Notes: generated by a model not told the origin, from the sequence alone. Shown: positions 16,897 through 25,384, counted from the stretch's first letter. The stretch: DNA of 64,000 bases from JAXMHQ01 sp046346665 (GCA_046346665.1 JAXMHQ010000030.1:1-64000), one strand, 5' to 3'. Numbers and translations: made by a program.

Positions 16897-17715
16897 CTAC
16901 CCGGATTGCCCCAGTTTTCGGGATTTCTCCGCGGCAGCCCGCACGGCGCTCATGGCGGTGGCGCGCAGCTTCCCTTTTTCCAGCTCGTGCAGTCCTTCAA
17001 TCGTGGTCCCGCCGGGGCTGGTGACCATGTCCTTCAGCGCGCCCGGGTGCAGCCCGGTGTCCAGCACCATCTTGGCGGCGCCTAACACTGTTTGGGCGGC
17101 CAGTCGCGTGGCGACGTCGCGGGGCAATCCGGCGGCGACACCGCCGTCGCTGAGGCCTTCGATGAAGAGATACACGTAGGCGGGGCCGCTGCCGCTGAGG
17201 CCGGTGACGGCGTCGAGGAGCGATTCCTTGACGGCGAAGGCGGTGCCGACGGAGGAGAACAGGGTTTGGGCGAGCTGTCCGTCGGCGGGGGTGGCGGACA
17301 TGTTGAGCGCATAAGCGCTGGCCGAGGCGCCGACGAGCGCCGGGGTGTTGGGCATCACGCGGATCAGCCGGGTGCCGTCGCCCAGGACGGATTCCAGCCG
17401 GGCCAGCGTGACGCCGGCGGCGATGGAAATGACGAGGTGTTTCTCCGTGAGATGCGACCGGATTTCGGACAGGACGGCGGTGGTCTGGTCGGGTTTGACC
17501 GCCAGGAAGATCACCTGGGAACCTTGAATGACCTCGGGATTGTACGCGGTGGTTTTGGCGCCGACTTCCTTCGCGAACGATTCGCAGGCGGATTCGCTGA
17601 CGTCGCCGGCGATGATTTGTTTGGGGGTGACAATGCCGGCCTTGACGAAGCCGCGGGCGAGGGCGGTGGCCATTTTGCCGGCGCCAAGAAATCCGATGGT
17701 CAATTTGGAAGCCAT
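16897..17715 (-). CDS. proC: Pyrroline-5-carboxylate reductase
   Basis: Last step of proline synthesis: NAD(P)H-dependent reduction of pyrroline-5-carboxylate. The N-terminal Rossmann motif is IGFLGAGKMATALARGF (residues ~5-21). The family signature region lies at DAVTGLSGSGPAYVYLFIEG and MVTSPGGTTIEGLHELEKG. 272 residues is standard length. ATG at 17715 is chosen; the open frame upstream to 17874 is only translated repeat DNA. It stands alone. Confidence 0.96.
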   Translation of the reverse strand: MASKLTIGFLGAGKMATALARGFVKAGIVTPKQIIAGDVSESACESFAKEVGAKTTAYNPEVIQGSQVIFLAVKPDQTTAVLSEIRSHLTEKHLVISIAAGVTLARLESVLGDGTRLIRVMPNTPALVGASASAYALNMSATPADGQLAQTLFSSVGTAFAVKESLLDAVTGLSGSGPAYVYLFIEGLSDGGVAAGLPRDVATRLAAQTVLGAAKMVLDTGLHPGALKDMVTSPGGTTIEGLHELEKGKLRATAMSAVRAAAEKSRKLGQSG

Positions 17716-17755
17716 GGACGCGGTTATAACAAGTCGAAGGAAACTGCAAAAGACT

Positions 17756-18008
17756 TTTAACCACGGATGGACACGGATGGACACGGATAGGGGACGAAGA
17801 CCTGGACGCGAATTGACGCGAATACTGGGAGGGCCGGCGTCCTCGCCGGCCCAAACATCCGTTTGACATGGCAAATCCGTCGGAACCCCGAGCGGAACAA
17901 CTCAGATGGGGACGGCGAGGACGCCGTCCCTCCCAGAGAATTAGCGGCAATTCGCGTTAATTCGCGTCAAAGTCTTATCCGTGTTCATCCGTGTCCATCC
18001 GTGGTTAA
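17756..18008. repeat. Three-layer nested hairpin (families A, P, C)
   Basis: Outer arms: family A at 17756-17791 and inverted at 17976-18008. Middle arms: family P GACGCGAATTGACGCGAATA (17805-17824) and inverted (17940-17972). Centre: a 108-bp family C element (17827-17934) with its own complementary ends. It fills the gap between divergent proC (-) and the sigma factor gene (+); no gene inside. Confidence 0.9.
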
Positions 18009-18053
18009 ATTTAAACAAAACGAAACGCGGCCAGCGTCCTCTAATTGACCGAG

Positions 18054-18620
18054 ATGCCGGACGAATCCGAACTGGAGCGGTTGTATGACGAACACGCGCA
18101 GGCGTTGTTCGGGTTCCTGCTGAATTTGACGAGGGACGAGGCGGACGCGCGGGATGCGTTGCAGGAGGTGTTTGTGAAACTGGCTCGGCAACCGGGATTG
18201 CTGAAAGGAGTAAGGGAGCCGCGGGCGTTCCTGATCCGAATGGCGCATGGCGCGGCGATCGACGCGATGCGCCGCCGCGGCGTGCGGGAGAAATACCACG
18301 AACAATTCAGAGCCGAACAGGCCGGCATGTTTGCGCCTGCTGAAGACCCGGATGCCCAGGCGTTCCGGGATTCGGTCTCCGCCGCCATGGGCGAGCTGCC
18401 GCCGGAACAAAGGGCGGTTCTTCATCTGAAACTCTGGGAGCGGCTGACGTTCGAACAGATCGCGGAGGTCCTGGAAATCTCCCCAAACACCGCGGCCAGC
18501 CGGTATCGGTACGGGCTAGACAAATTGCGGTCGCAGTTGCGTCCACTTTATGACGAGATCACGGCCTTGAAATCTCAAATCTCAAATTTCAAATCTCAGA
18601 TCAAAGGAAGCAAGGCATGA
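18054..18620 (+). CDS. ECF-type RNA polymerase sigma factor
   Basis: 188 residues. Region 2 (LYDEHAQALFGFLLNLTRDE through DALQEVFVKLAR, residues ~8-45) binds core polymerase and the -10; region 4 (PPEQRAVLHLKLWERLTFEQ, IAEVLEISPNTAASRYRYG, ~125-165) is the -35 helix-turn-helix. Between them is only a short linker, as in ECF sigmas. ATG at 18054 is chosen; TTG at 18045 is in frame. The last ~15 residues (ALKSQISNFKSQIKGSKA) are encoded by a family E repeat (18567-18601). The TGA overlaps the next ATG, so a regulator-target pair with the following membrane protein is likely. Confidence 0.88.
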   Translation: MPDESELERLYDEHAQALFGFLLNLTRDEADARDALQEVFVKLARQPGLLKGVREPRAFLIRMAHGAAIDAMRRRGVREKYHEQFRAEQAGMFAPAEDPDAQAFRDSVSAAMGELPPEQRAVLHLKLWERLTFEQIAEVLEISPNTAASRYRYGLDKLRSQLRPLYDEITALKSQISNFKSQIKGSKA

Positions 18621-19072
18621 AACCGAATGAATTTGAGCGGGAGTTGGAGCGGCAGCCGATGCGGCGGGTGCCGGCGGGGTGGCGGCGCGAGATCCTTGCG
18701 AGTGCGCGGGCGGCCTCGCGGCCAGCCGCGGCGGCGGAGGCGGTGCCGGCGTGGCGCTTGTGGCTGGATCCGATTCCGCTCGCCTGGGCGTCGCTGGCGG
18801 CGGTTTGGGCGGTGTTGATCGGGTTGAACCTTTGGCTGACAGGCGGCGCCGGTGGACATGGGGTTTCCGCGGCGCCGCCCCTTCAGGCGCGGGGCCTGGA
18901 ACCCCTGACCGCCTGGCATCTGCAAAAATCTGAACTGAGCCTTCTGGAAGATCGCGGTTCCACCGAAACAACACTTCCGCCCGCCCTCCCGCCGCGGCCG
19001 CGGAGCGACCTGCGCCGTGAAGGGCGATGGGCCGATGGCGACACGCGGACCAACCTCGGTTTCCTTTCCTGA
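18617..19072 (+). CDS. Single-pass membrane protein, possible anti-sigma factor
   Basis: 151 residues. The cytoplasmic start is rich in Glu/Arg (MKPNEFERELERQPMRRVPAG). One transmembrane segment (PLAWASLAAVWAVLIGLNLW, ~53-72) is followed by a proline-rich outer part. There is no zinc-binding HxxxCxxC anti-sigma motif, so the role is inferred from ATGA coupling to the sigma gene, not from a domain. Similar short proteins follow ECF sigmas in Verrucomicrobiota. The next gene starts one base after its stop codon. Confidence 0.65.
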   Translation: MKPNEFERELERQPMRRVPAGWRREILASARAASRPAAAAEAVPAWRLWLDPIPLAWASLAAVWAVLIGLNLWLTGGAGGHGVSAAPPLQARGLEPLTAWHLQKSELSLLEDRGSTETTLPPALPPRPRSDLRREGRWADGDTRTNLGFLS

Positions 19073-19073
19073 T

Positions 19074-20927
19074 ATGACACTTTCTCAATACCTGCTCGCC
19101 TGGGTCGACGCCAGGGGGATCCTCAATCCGCTGCATCGCTTCCAGCCTGCCCCGAACGCCCGTTGGGGCCTCGTTCGCGTGGCGGTTTACGTCGCGGTTC
19201 AGACCTGCGTGGCGGCGATGGCGGGCCTGGTGATCTCGCTGTTGCTTTACCGCGGCCGGTTGCAGTGGTGGCCGATCTGGTGGCTGGGGCTGTTTGCGTT
19301 TTGCCAGGGGTGGGTGGTTTATGGACTGACCGCACTGTGCTGGAACCAGCGGGCGGCGAAGCTGCGGGCCGATCCGCAATTGCGGACCGGTCTGCCCCCG
19401 TCGCGGTTCCGGCCGGCGCGCTGGGCGCTGTGGCTGGTATATTTCGCCTTGCTCAACCTGGTGACGCCCCTGGCGATGTGGATCACAATTGAGAATGTGC
19501 GCGGCGAATATATTTGGAGCCAATTCCGGCGTGAGTGGGAGGCGAAAGGCGAGAAGTTCCAGGTGGCCGATGTCGTTCCCGCGCCGGTCCCGGACGACCA
19601 GAATTTCGCACTGACCCCGTTGTTGCGGCCGATATTTGATTTCATTCAAACCACGAACGGCGCGGAATGGCGGGATACCAACGGCCTGGCGCGGCTGTCG
19701 GCGGTGCAGATCTCCAAGGGGCACGCGAGGGGGGAATCGACGCGCGCGTCGGGACTTGCGGGGCTCGATCAAACCAACCTGACCGACCTGGCTGGGGTTG
19801 CGGCGTTTTACCGCGGGAACACGAATTACCCGCAGCCCGCGGTGGAAGGGGCGCCGGCGGCCGATGTGCTGACGGCGTTGAGCGCCTTCGATTCGGAGTT
19901 GGCGGAATTGCGCGATGCGGCGGCGCGGCGCCCGTTGAGCCGGTTTCCGATCCACTACGACACCGAGCCGCCGTTTGAAACCCTGCTGCCGCACCTGAGC
20001 CACATCAAGTCGCTCACCCAGGTTTTTGCGCTCCGCGCCGTGGCGGAACTGGACCTGCATCGCCCCGACGAAGCGATGGCGGACTTACTCGTCGGATTCC
20101 GCTTGTCCGACTCCGTCCGCAACGAACCGTTCCTGATCGATTACCTGGTCCGCGTGGCGACGTTGAACATCGATCTCCAGGTGGTCCGGGAAGGCCTCGC
20201 GCGCCATGCCTGGACCACCGGGCAGTTGGCGCAATTGCAGTCCTTGCTGGGGTCGATGGATCTCCTCGCCGAATATGAGCAGTCGATGCGCGGCGAGCGA
20301 TGCTGCAACATCGGCGGGCTGGATTACCTTGCGCGGCGGGGGTTTCGGGACTGGAGATACCTGACTGGCGACGATTTCGGGTCGGGCAGCGTGGGACCGG
20401 CTTTGAGCTGGACGACGCTTTATCACGGGTGGCTCCGCCAAAACCAGGCGCTGATCGGCCGGATGTATCAGGATTATTTGCTGAACTCAGTCGATCCCGT
20501 GCAGCACCGGGTTTACCCGGCCCGATCGGACCCTTTGGACGCCGGCTTGGAGCGCCTGGTGGCGACGCCGTACACAGTCCTTGTGCGAATGCTCATGCCT
20601 GCGTTCGGCAGCGCTTCCAGGAAAGCCGCCCGCGCCCAGACATTTGTGGATGCAACGCTGGTGGCCTGCGTCATCGAGCGATATCGACTCGTCCACAATC
20701 AATTGCCAGGGAATCTCCAGGCGCTGGTCCCGAAGTATCTGGACCGCGTTCCCTTGGACGTGTTGGATGGTCAGCCGTTGCGCTACCGGGAGACGGGGCA
20801 GGGTGGTTACCTGCTGTATTCGATCGGTTGGAACGGGGTCGACGATGGCGGCACGGTGGCTTACAAAAAAGGTGCCGCGAAGACGCTGGACATCAGCCAG
20901 GGTGATTGGGTGTGGTGGGGGAAGTGA
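19074..20927 (+). CDS. Large membrane protein of the sigma-factor operon
   Basis: 617 residues, function not recognised. Three or four hydrophobic segments lie in the first ~140 residues (AVYVAVQTCVAAMAGLVISL, IWWLGLFAFCQGWVVYGL, LWLVYFALLNLVTPLAMWI). A long soluble part follows. The C-terminus (about 545-617) has the layout seen in many Planctomycetota/Verrucomicrobiota proteins of this type: a helix ATLVACVIERYRLVHNQLP, then DRVPLDVLDGQPLRYRETG and YLLYSIGWNGVDDGG. ATG at 19074, directly after the preceding stop, fits a three-gene operon with the sigma factor. It may be the envelope component sensed or controlled by that sigma. Confidence 0.65.
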   Translation: MTLSQYLLAWVDARGILNPLHRFQPAPNARWGLVRVAVYVAVQTCVAAMAGLVISLLLYRGRLQWWPIWWLGLFAFCQGWVVYGLTALCWNQRAAKLRADPQLRTGLPPSRFRPARWALWLVYFALLNLVTPLAMWITIENVRGEYIWSQFRREWEAKGEKFQVADVVPAPVPDDQNFALTPLLRPIFDFIQTTNGAEWRDTNGLARLSAVQISKGHARGESTRASGLAGLDQTNLTDLAGVAAFYRGNTNYPQPAVEGAPAADVLTALSAFDSELAELRDAAARRPLSRFPIHYDTEPPFETLLPHLSHIKSLTQVFALRAVAELDLHRPDEAMADLLVGFRLSDSVRNEPFLIDYLVRVATLNIDLQVVREGLARHAWTTGQLAQLQSLLGSMDLLAEYEQSMRGERCCNIGGLDYLARRGFRDWRYLTGDDFGSGSVGPALSWTTLYHGWLRQNQALIGRMYQDYLLNSVDPVQHRVYPARSDPLDAGLERLVATPYTVLVRMLMPAFGSASRKAARAQTFVDATLVACVIERYRLVHNQLPGNLQALVPKYLDRVPLDVLDGQPLRYRETGQGGYLLYSIGWNGVDDGGTVAYKKGAAKTLDISQGDWVWWGK

Positions 20928-20929
20928 GA

Positions 20930-21290
20930 AGGCAGAATGTAGAATGCAGAGAGTGGCCGCGCGCCTCTCTTGATAGGTATGGTGCGCTATCGGCGGTTGG
21001 GTGAAGGCAGGTGTCGCTCTTACGGGGCTGCAAACAGGCCGCTCCTACGGAGTTCAGGATGATGCGGATGGGGATGCTACAAAAATGCCGCGCCTGCGGC
21101 GCTGGGCCTGGGCCCCGCGATCTCACGATCGCGGCTACGCCGATTGAGTAGGAGACGACGTAAGGAGTCTCTGACTGGAGTTCGGACGGGAATCGTGAGA
21201 CTCGTTACCTCGTCTCCTACAGGAGGGGTCCGCGATCTGACGATCGCGGCTACGGCGCTTTCATTCCGCACTCCCCACTCCTCATTCCGC
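20930..21290. repeat. Repeat cluster: two family D copies around a family O inverted pair
   Basis: No gene. Family D (CGCGATCTCACGATCGCGGC) lies at 21114-21139 and again at 21230-21253 in the same orientation. Between them, family O GTAGGAGACGACGTAAGGAG (from 21148) pairs with ...GTTACCTCGTCTCCTAC (21197-21220). Single family I phrases (GCAGAATGTAGAATGCAGAG; CATTCCGCACTCC) are at 20931 and ~21261. Confidence 0.82.
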
Positions 21291-21296
21291 ACTGGT

Positions 21297-21746
21297 CTAG
21301 TGCTTCGGCCGAAGCAAAATGGCCTTTTTCTCCGTGCCTTCGACTTCGACGCTGTGGGTTTCGACGCCGGGATCGTCGCGGAGGGCTTGGTGGATGATGC
21401 GGCGGTCGAAGGCGCTGAGGGGTTCGAGTTCGACGACGTCGCCCCAGCGGCGGACTTTTTCCGCGGCGTCCTTGGCTTTCTTGACCAGCGCTTCGCGGGC
21501 CTGGGCGCGGTAGCCACCGACATCCACCATGACCTTGGGCGCGGCAGGGTCCTGCTGGAACAGGAGACGGTTGGTGAGATACTGGAGATCCGAGAGCGTC
21601 TGGCCCTGGCGGCCGATCAGGCGGCCGGAATCGTCGGTTTTGACGTCGAGCAGGACGCCGTCTTCGAGTTTGTGTTCCTCGACGGTGCCGGGGAAACCGA
21701 GCAGTTCAAGGAGTTTTTCCAGGGTGGCTTTGGGTTCGGCGGCCAT
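21297..21746 (-). CDS. jag: Jag/KhpB-like KH-R3H RNA-binding protein
   Basis: 149 residues. A KH-type part with DSGRLIGRQGQTLSDLQYL (residues ~41-60; the GxxG loop is GRQG) is followed by a C-terminal R3H region around SAFDRRIIHQALRDDPGVET. In many bacteria Jag follows yidC and binds small RNAs or affects cell division, and here it is last in the rpmH-rnpA-yidD-yidC-jag order. ATG at 21746 is chosen; upstream in-frame codons are repeat-derived. Confidence 0.87.
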   Translation of the reverse strand: MAAEPKATLEKLLELLGFPGTVEEHKLEDGVLLDVKTDDSGRLIGRQGQTLSDLQYLTNRLLFQQDPAAPKVMVDVGGYRAQAREALVKKAKDAAEKVRRWGDVVELEPLSAFDRRIIHQALRDDPGVETHSVEVEGTEKKAILLRPKH

Positions 21747-21756
21747 ATATAAAAAA

Positions 21757-21846
21757 GTCGAGCGTCCAGAGTCGAGGGTCGAGAGCCTGCAACCGCGTCG
21801 TTCACGTGCGTCAGGCACTCGACGCTCGACGTTCGACTCTCGACCG
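21757..21846. repeat. Family L inverted pair between yidC and jag
   Basis: GTCGAGCGTCCAGAGTCGAG (from 21757) and CTCGACGCTCGACGTTCGAC (from 21818) are complementary phrases with a ~30-nt loop. It lies inside a probable operon, so it could lower jag expression. Confidence 0.82.
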
Positions 21847-21852
21847 TTTTGT

Positions 21853-23661
21853 CTATTTTTTCTTTTTCGGGGCCGGCGTCAAGGCTGGAGCGGGCGCGCC
21901 CGCGGCGGGGGCGGACGGCTTCGCGTTGATCAGTTTCGTCTGCAGGATCGTCAGCAGGTTCTGAACGGTCATGTAAAGCGCCAGGCCGGACGAGAAATTG
22001 TAAAGGATCGCCAGGAACATGAGCGGCATCCAGCGCATCATTTTCTGCTGGGCGGGATCCATGCCGGGCGAGACCGGTGTGAGATGGCTTTGCCAGAGTG
22101 CGGAGGCGATGTAGATCAGCGGCAGCAAATTGAACGGAATGCCGGTGCCGGGAATGATGCCGAGCGTGTCGGGCTGGGAGAGGTCGGCGATCCAGAGGAA
22201 TCCGGCGCCGCGAAGTTCGATGGCGGTGCGGATCATGCCGTAGAGGCCGAAGAAGACGGGGATCTGGACGAGCATGGGGAGGCAGCCGCCCATGGGGTTG
22301 ACCTTGTTTTTCTTCCAGAATTCCCATTGTTTCTGGCTGAGTTTCTGGGGTTCGTCCTTGTATTTCTCCTGGAGCGCCTTCATCTGCGGCCCGAGCTCCT
22401 GCATGCGCTTCATGGATTTCGTGCTCGCCTGGGTGAGGGGCCAGAAGATGATTTTGATGAGGACGGTGATGGCGATGATGGCCCAGCCGTAGGAGAGATG
22501 GAGAACGGCGTGGAGCCAGTTCATGGCGAGCAGGAGCGCCTTGGAGAAAAACCCGAACCACCCGAAATTCATGATGGCTTCGAGGTTGTTGTTCAGGCGC
22601 GAGCCGATCTGCGCGAGCGTGCGGTATTCCTTGGGTCCAGCGTAGATTTCGAATTGCCGTTCCAGCGAGGCGCCGGGGGCGAGGCTGAGCGCGGGATAGA
22701 CGAGCGACGTGAGGTAGCCTTCGGGATTGCGGACGGCCTGGGGGTGCTTCAGCAATTCCTCGGCGTCCGGCGCGGGAAGTTTCACCGGGCGCATCACCAC
22801 CTGGTCGGCAGGGGACTTTGGCATGGCGACCAGGGCGAAGAACTGGTTGTGCGCGGTGGCCCAGACGACATTCGTTGCGCCGGCGCGAAATTCCGCCGGG
22901 GGCACGCGCGGCGTGCACATGAACCCGCTGGGTGAAAAATAACTCCCACCCAGGGTATCCGCCGCCTTCTCCCCGTTGTACCACATCATGCCCAGCGTGT
23001 ATTGGCCGCGGTCGGTGGAACTCATCGGGGCGGCGATGCCGACCATCCATTCCTGCGCGGGCAGGGCGAGAGTGTTGGTGGAACGATTCTCCAGGCGCAC
23101 CGTAGCGCTCACGAGGTAATTGCTTTCGATGACGAAATCCTTCGTCCAGGCGAGGCCGTTCGAGAGTGTTTTCTCCGCGCGCACACCGCCGGGGATGGGG
23201 GACAGCGTGAACCGGCCGTCGCCCTGGATTTCCGGTCCGCCCGAAACGGCGAGCATGGGGGCGGGGGATTGGGAATTGAGCGTGGCGTAATTTTGCGTGC
23301 CTCCGGCGCGTTCCCGCCGCGTGGCGATCGTCTCGGGATATTGCGTCAGCTCGACCATTTGCAGTCCGCCGCCCGCCGTGGTGAACGTGTAGTGGGCCTG
23401 GAGGTTTGTGATTTCGAGAATCTGTTCGCTGCCGGGCGTGGCCGGTTGCCATGCGGGTGCGGTGGATGGGACGGATGGGGTGGACGCGACCGAGCCGGGC
23501 GTGTTGGATCCGGCGGGGCTGTTGCTGGCGGCGAGGGCCGGCGCGGCGTTGGTGGAGCCGGGCGGCACGGGCACCGGCGGGAACAATTTGTTCACCGCTA
23601 CGTTGAATCCCAGCAACAACAGCAGGCAGATGCCAAATACGGTTATGGTTTTTCGATCCAT
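21853..23661 (-). CDS. yidC: Membrane protein insertase YidC
   Basis: 602 residues. Type I (Gram-negative) YidC layout: N-terminal membrane anchor (TITVFGICLLLLLGFNVAV), a large periplasmic domain (~50-350), then the conserved insertase core of five membrane segments (from ~370) with LSYGWAIIAITVLIKIIFWP carrying the groove arginine/lysine region. The C-terminus is basic (TPAPKKKK), as needed for ribosome contact. ATG at 23661 is preferred to the longer frame, giving the typical MDRKTI start. It is eight bases downstream of yidD. Confidence 0.96.
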   Translation of the reverse strand: MDRKTITVFGICLLLLLGFNVAVNKLFPPVPVPPGSTNAAPALAASNSPAGSNTPGSVASTPSVPSTAPAWQPATPGSEQILEITNLQAHYTFTTAGGGLQMVELTQYPETIATRRERAGGTQNYATLNSQSPAPMLAVSGGPEIQGDGRFTLSPIPGGVRAEKTLSNGLAWTKDFVIESNYLVSATVRLENRSTNTLALPAQEWMVGIAAPMSSTDRGQYTLGMMWYNGEKAADTLGGSYFSPSGFMCTPRVPPAEFRAGATNVVWATAHNQFFALVAMPKSPADQVVMRPVKLPAPDAEELLKHPQAVRNPEGYLTSLVYPALSLAPGASLERQFEIYAGPKEYRTLAQIGSRLNNNLEAIMNFGWFGFFSKALLLAMNWLHAVLHLSYGWAIIAITVLIKIIFWPLTQASTKSMKRMQELGPQMKALQEKYKDEPQKLSQKQWEFWKKNKVNPMGGCLPMLVQIPVFFGLYGMIRTAIELRGAGFLWIADLSQPDTLGIIPGTGIPFNLLPLIYIASALWQSHLTPVSPGMDPAQQKMMRWMPLMFLAILYNFSSGLALYMTVQNLLTILQTKLINAKPSAPAAGAPAPALTPAPKKKK

Positions 23662-23669
23662 GAATTTTT

Positions 23670-24008
23670 TTAGCTCCGATGTTCGCAAGCCGCTTCCCGG
23701 GAATTTGAAATTTCAAATTTCAAATTTGAAATTCCGCCTTCCGGCGGCACGGGATCATATCCGCAGCCGCCCCACGGATGGCATCGGCAGAGGCGGCGGG
23801 CGGCGAGGTCGGAGCCGTGCAGCGCGCCGTGGATGCGGATGGCCTGGGCGGCGTAATCGGAGCAGCTCGGGGTGAAGCGGCAGCGCGAATAGGGGCCGAA
23901 GAGCGTGGCGAGAGCGGGGGAAACGGTCCAGCGATAAATGCGGATCAAGAGCAGGAGCGCGCGGGAAGGCAGAAGGCAGAATGTGGAATGCAGAAAAACT
24001 CCGGTCAT
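23670..24008 (-). CDS. yidD: Membrane insertion efficiency factor YidD, repeat-coded ends
   Basis: The core LLLLIRIYRWTVSPALATLF...CRFTPSCSDYAAQAIRIHGA...RCHPWGGCGYDPVP is the YidD family: about 70 residues, two CxxC-like cysteine positions and an amphipathic start, helping YidC insert proteins. The start is uncertain. ATG at 24008 is given, but residues before LLLLIRIYRW are encoded by a family I repeat arm (the frame is open to an ATG at 24050, overlapping rnpA). The end is also repeat-derived: GGISNLKFEISN comes from family E at 23699-23735. The native protein was therefore probably shorter at both ends. Confidence 0.85.
   Translation of the reverse strand: MTGVFLHSTFCLLPSRALLLLIRIYRWTVSPALATLFGPYSRCRFTPSCSDYAAQAIRIHGALHGSDLAARRLCRCHPWGGCGYDPVPPEGGISNLKFEISNSREAACEHRS
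23699..23735. repeat. Family E palindrome at the end of yidD
   Basis: AATTTGAAATTTCAAATTTC reads almost the same on both strands and supplies the last ~12 codons of yidD. Confidence 0.8.
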
Positions 24009-24050
24009 GCGGAGCGGCGTTTTCTGCATTCTGCATTCTGCATTCTTCAT
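23965..24050. repeat. Family I inverted pair between rnpA and yidD
   Basis: GAAGGCAGAAGGCAGAATGT (from 23965) pairs with TTCTGCATTCTGCATTCTGC (24021-24040). It supplies the possible upstream start codons of yidD, including the ATG at 24050. Confidence 0.83.
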
Positions 24051-24418
24051 TTCTTCAAAAGTCCTGTTCGTCCGAAGATGCCGAGGAAATCCGATTCCAC
24101 ATCGGCGAATTGTTTTCCGGCGATTGAGTTTCGGGCGACCAGGACGAGGTCGAGGGGCTGGCTGATCTCGTATTGGTGGCGGCGGAACACTTCGCGCATG
24201 AGCCGTCGGGCGCGGTTGCGGACGACGGCATTTCCGATTTTGCCGGAGGTGACCACGCCGAGTCGCGAGCCGGAGCCTGGGGGCAGGGCGAGCCAGTTGG
24301 CGATCAGGCAGCCCTGGACGCGCCGTTCGCCGAGCTTCCGGATCCGGGAAAAATCCCGGCCCAGTTTCAGGCGCATTCCGCGGGGGAAGCGCAGGGGCCC
24401 GGGCGCGGTGGCGGCCAT
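24047..24418 (-). CDS. rnpA: Ribonuclease P protein component
   Basis: 123 residues, basic. LKLGRDFSRIRKLGERRVQG at the start and the RNase P signature VVRNRARRLMREVFRRHQYE (residues ~66-85), in which the RNR arginines contact the P RNA. The last residues GRTGLLKK overlap the upstream repeat by four bases. ATG at 24418 lies 13 bp after rpmH, the universal rpmH-rnpA arrangement. Confidence 0.96.
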   Translation of the reverse strand: MAATAPGPLRFPRGMRLKLGRDFSRIRKLGERRVQGCLIANWLALPPGSGSRLGVVTSGKIGNAVVRNRARRLMREVFRRHQYEISQPLDLVLVARNSIAGKQFADVESDFLGIFGRTGLLKK

Positions 24419-24431
24419 GGCGCGGGCGGGA

Positions 24432-24569
24432 TCAGACCGGGGTCAGGCGTTTGCGGCCGACGCGGCGGCGGTTGCGCAGGATGCCCTTGCCGCTTTTGCT
24501 GCTGTTCCGGGCGAGGAACCCGTGCTGCCGCTTGCGCCGAATTTTCGACGGTTGGTATTGTCGCTTCAT
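24432..24569 (-). CDS. rpmH: 50S ribosomal protein L34
   Basis: 45 residues: MKRQYQPSKIRRKRQHGFLA, then RNSSKSGKGILRNRRRVGRK and RLTPV. This short basic protein is nearly invariant in bacteria and was found by reading the minus strand upstream of rnpA. It is first gene of rpmH-rnpA-yidD-yidC-jag, with its own strong promoter. Confidence 0.97.
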   Translation of the reverse strand: MKRQYQPSKIRRKRQHGFLARNSSKSGKGILRNRRRVGRKRLTPV

Positions 24570-24650
24570 AATCTAAAAGTCATGCCCGCGCAGGGGGGTG
24601 TTTCACGCCCGCGCCTGTCCTGGGCGGGTTCCCTTGAGCTGGAACGCGGG

Positions 24651-24678
24651 AGCATACCAGCGACGTCCGGGGTGTCAA
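24651..24678 (-). promoter_or_regulatory. Sigma-70 promoter for rpmH
   Basis: On the minus strand: TTGACA (24678-24673), 16-bp spacer, TATGCT (24656-24651). Perfect -35 box; the start point would be ~75 bp ahead of rpmH. Confidence 0.65.
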
Positions 24679-24728
24679 GCGGCTCGGTGACGCGGCAAGG
24701 ACACGAATTGGAAGCCAAACCCGGGACA

Positions 24729-24802
24729 GCCACAGAGGCACAGAGACACAGAGCTCCCGAGCGGTGGTTCCCCGTTCTCCGAGGGCTCTGTGCCTCTGTG
24801 GC
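24729..24802. repeat. Family G inverted pair between divergent ribosomal operons
   Basis: GCCACAGAGGCACAGAGACA (24729-24748) pairs with CTCTGTGCCTCTGTGGC (24786-24802). It sits between the rpmH promoter and the rpsL promoter, and could insulate them. Confidence 0.87.
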
Positions 24803-24841
24803 CATATTACCCCGGTCCCGTGAAATCGGTTGAAATAAATG

Positions 24842-24869
24842 TTGCATGGATTTCCATGCTTGTTATATT
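24842..24869 (+). promoter_or_regulatory. Promoter for rpsL-rpsG-fusA
   Basis: TTGCAT (24842-24847), 16 bp, TATATT (24864-24869). The whole stretch closely resembles the rpsJ promoter at 30398-30425, sharing GGATTTC in the spacer and CGCG-TCCG after the -10. Confidence 0.65.
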
Positions 24870-24929
24870 CCGCGCTCCGTTTGTCCGACCGCGGGCAGGC
24901 GAGCCAGAAAATCGAGATTTTAAAGTCAA

Positions 24930-25337
24930 ATGCCGACCATCAATCAATTGGTTCGAAAAGGCCGCAGCAAGCTGAAGTACAAGTCCAAAGCCCCGGCGCT
25001 GGAACGTTCTCCGTTCCGCCGCGGCGTGTGCATCCAGGTGATGACCCGCACGCCGAAGAAGCCGAATTCGGCCATGCGCAAGGTGGCGAAGGTGCGGTTG
25101 ACGAACGGCTTTGAAGTGATCGCCTACATTCCCGACGAAGGCCACAACCTGCAGGAACACTCGATCGTGCTGGTGCGGGGCGGCCGCGTGAAGGATCTGC
25201 CGGGTGTGCGTTATCACATCGTGCGCGGCACGCTGGACGCGGCGGGCGTGGAGAAGCGGCGCGTGAGCCGGTCGAAGTATGGCGTGAAGAAGCCGAAGGC
25301 GGGTGCGAAGCCGGCGGCGGCGGCCCCGGCGGCTTGA
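24930..25337 (+). CDS. rpsL: 30S ribosomal protein S12
   Basis: 135 residues. PTINQLVRKGRSKLKYKSKA, then RTPKKPNSAMRKVAKVRLTN and GGRVKDLPGVRYHIVRGTLD. The lysines in TPKKPNS and RVKDLPG, positions where changes give streptomycin resistance, are wild type. An Ala-rich C-terminal tail (GAKPAAAAPAA) extends past the usual end. First gene of the str operon. Confidence 0.98.
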   Translation: MPTINQLVRKGRSKLKYKSKAPALERSPFRRGVCIQVMTRTPKKPNSAMRKVAKVRLTNGFEVIAYIPDEGHNLQEHSIVLVRGGRVKDLPGVRYHIVRGTLDAAGVEKRRVSRSKYGVKKPKAGAKPAAAAPAA

Positions 25338-25384
25338 GCCTGATTTGATTTTAGCAATTAACGATTTAACCTGAGAGCGAACAC

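Noticed and set aside
17716..17874. N-terminal extension of ProC
   Set aside because: The added 53 residues are translated family A, P and C repeats; the Rossmann motif follows directly after the ATG at 17715.
24432..24930. Replication origin near rpmH
   Set aside because: rpmH-rnpA often lies near oriC, but there is no dnaA, no dnaN and no DnaA-box cluster in the gap.
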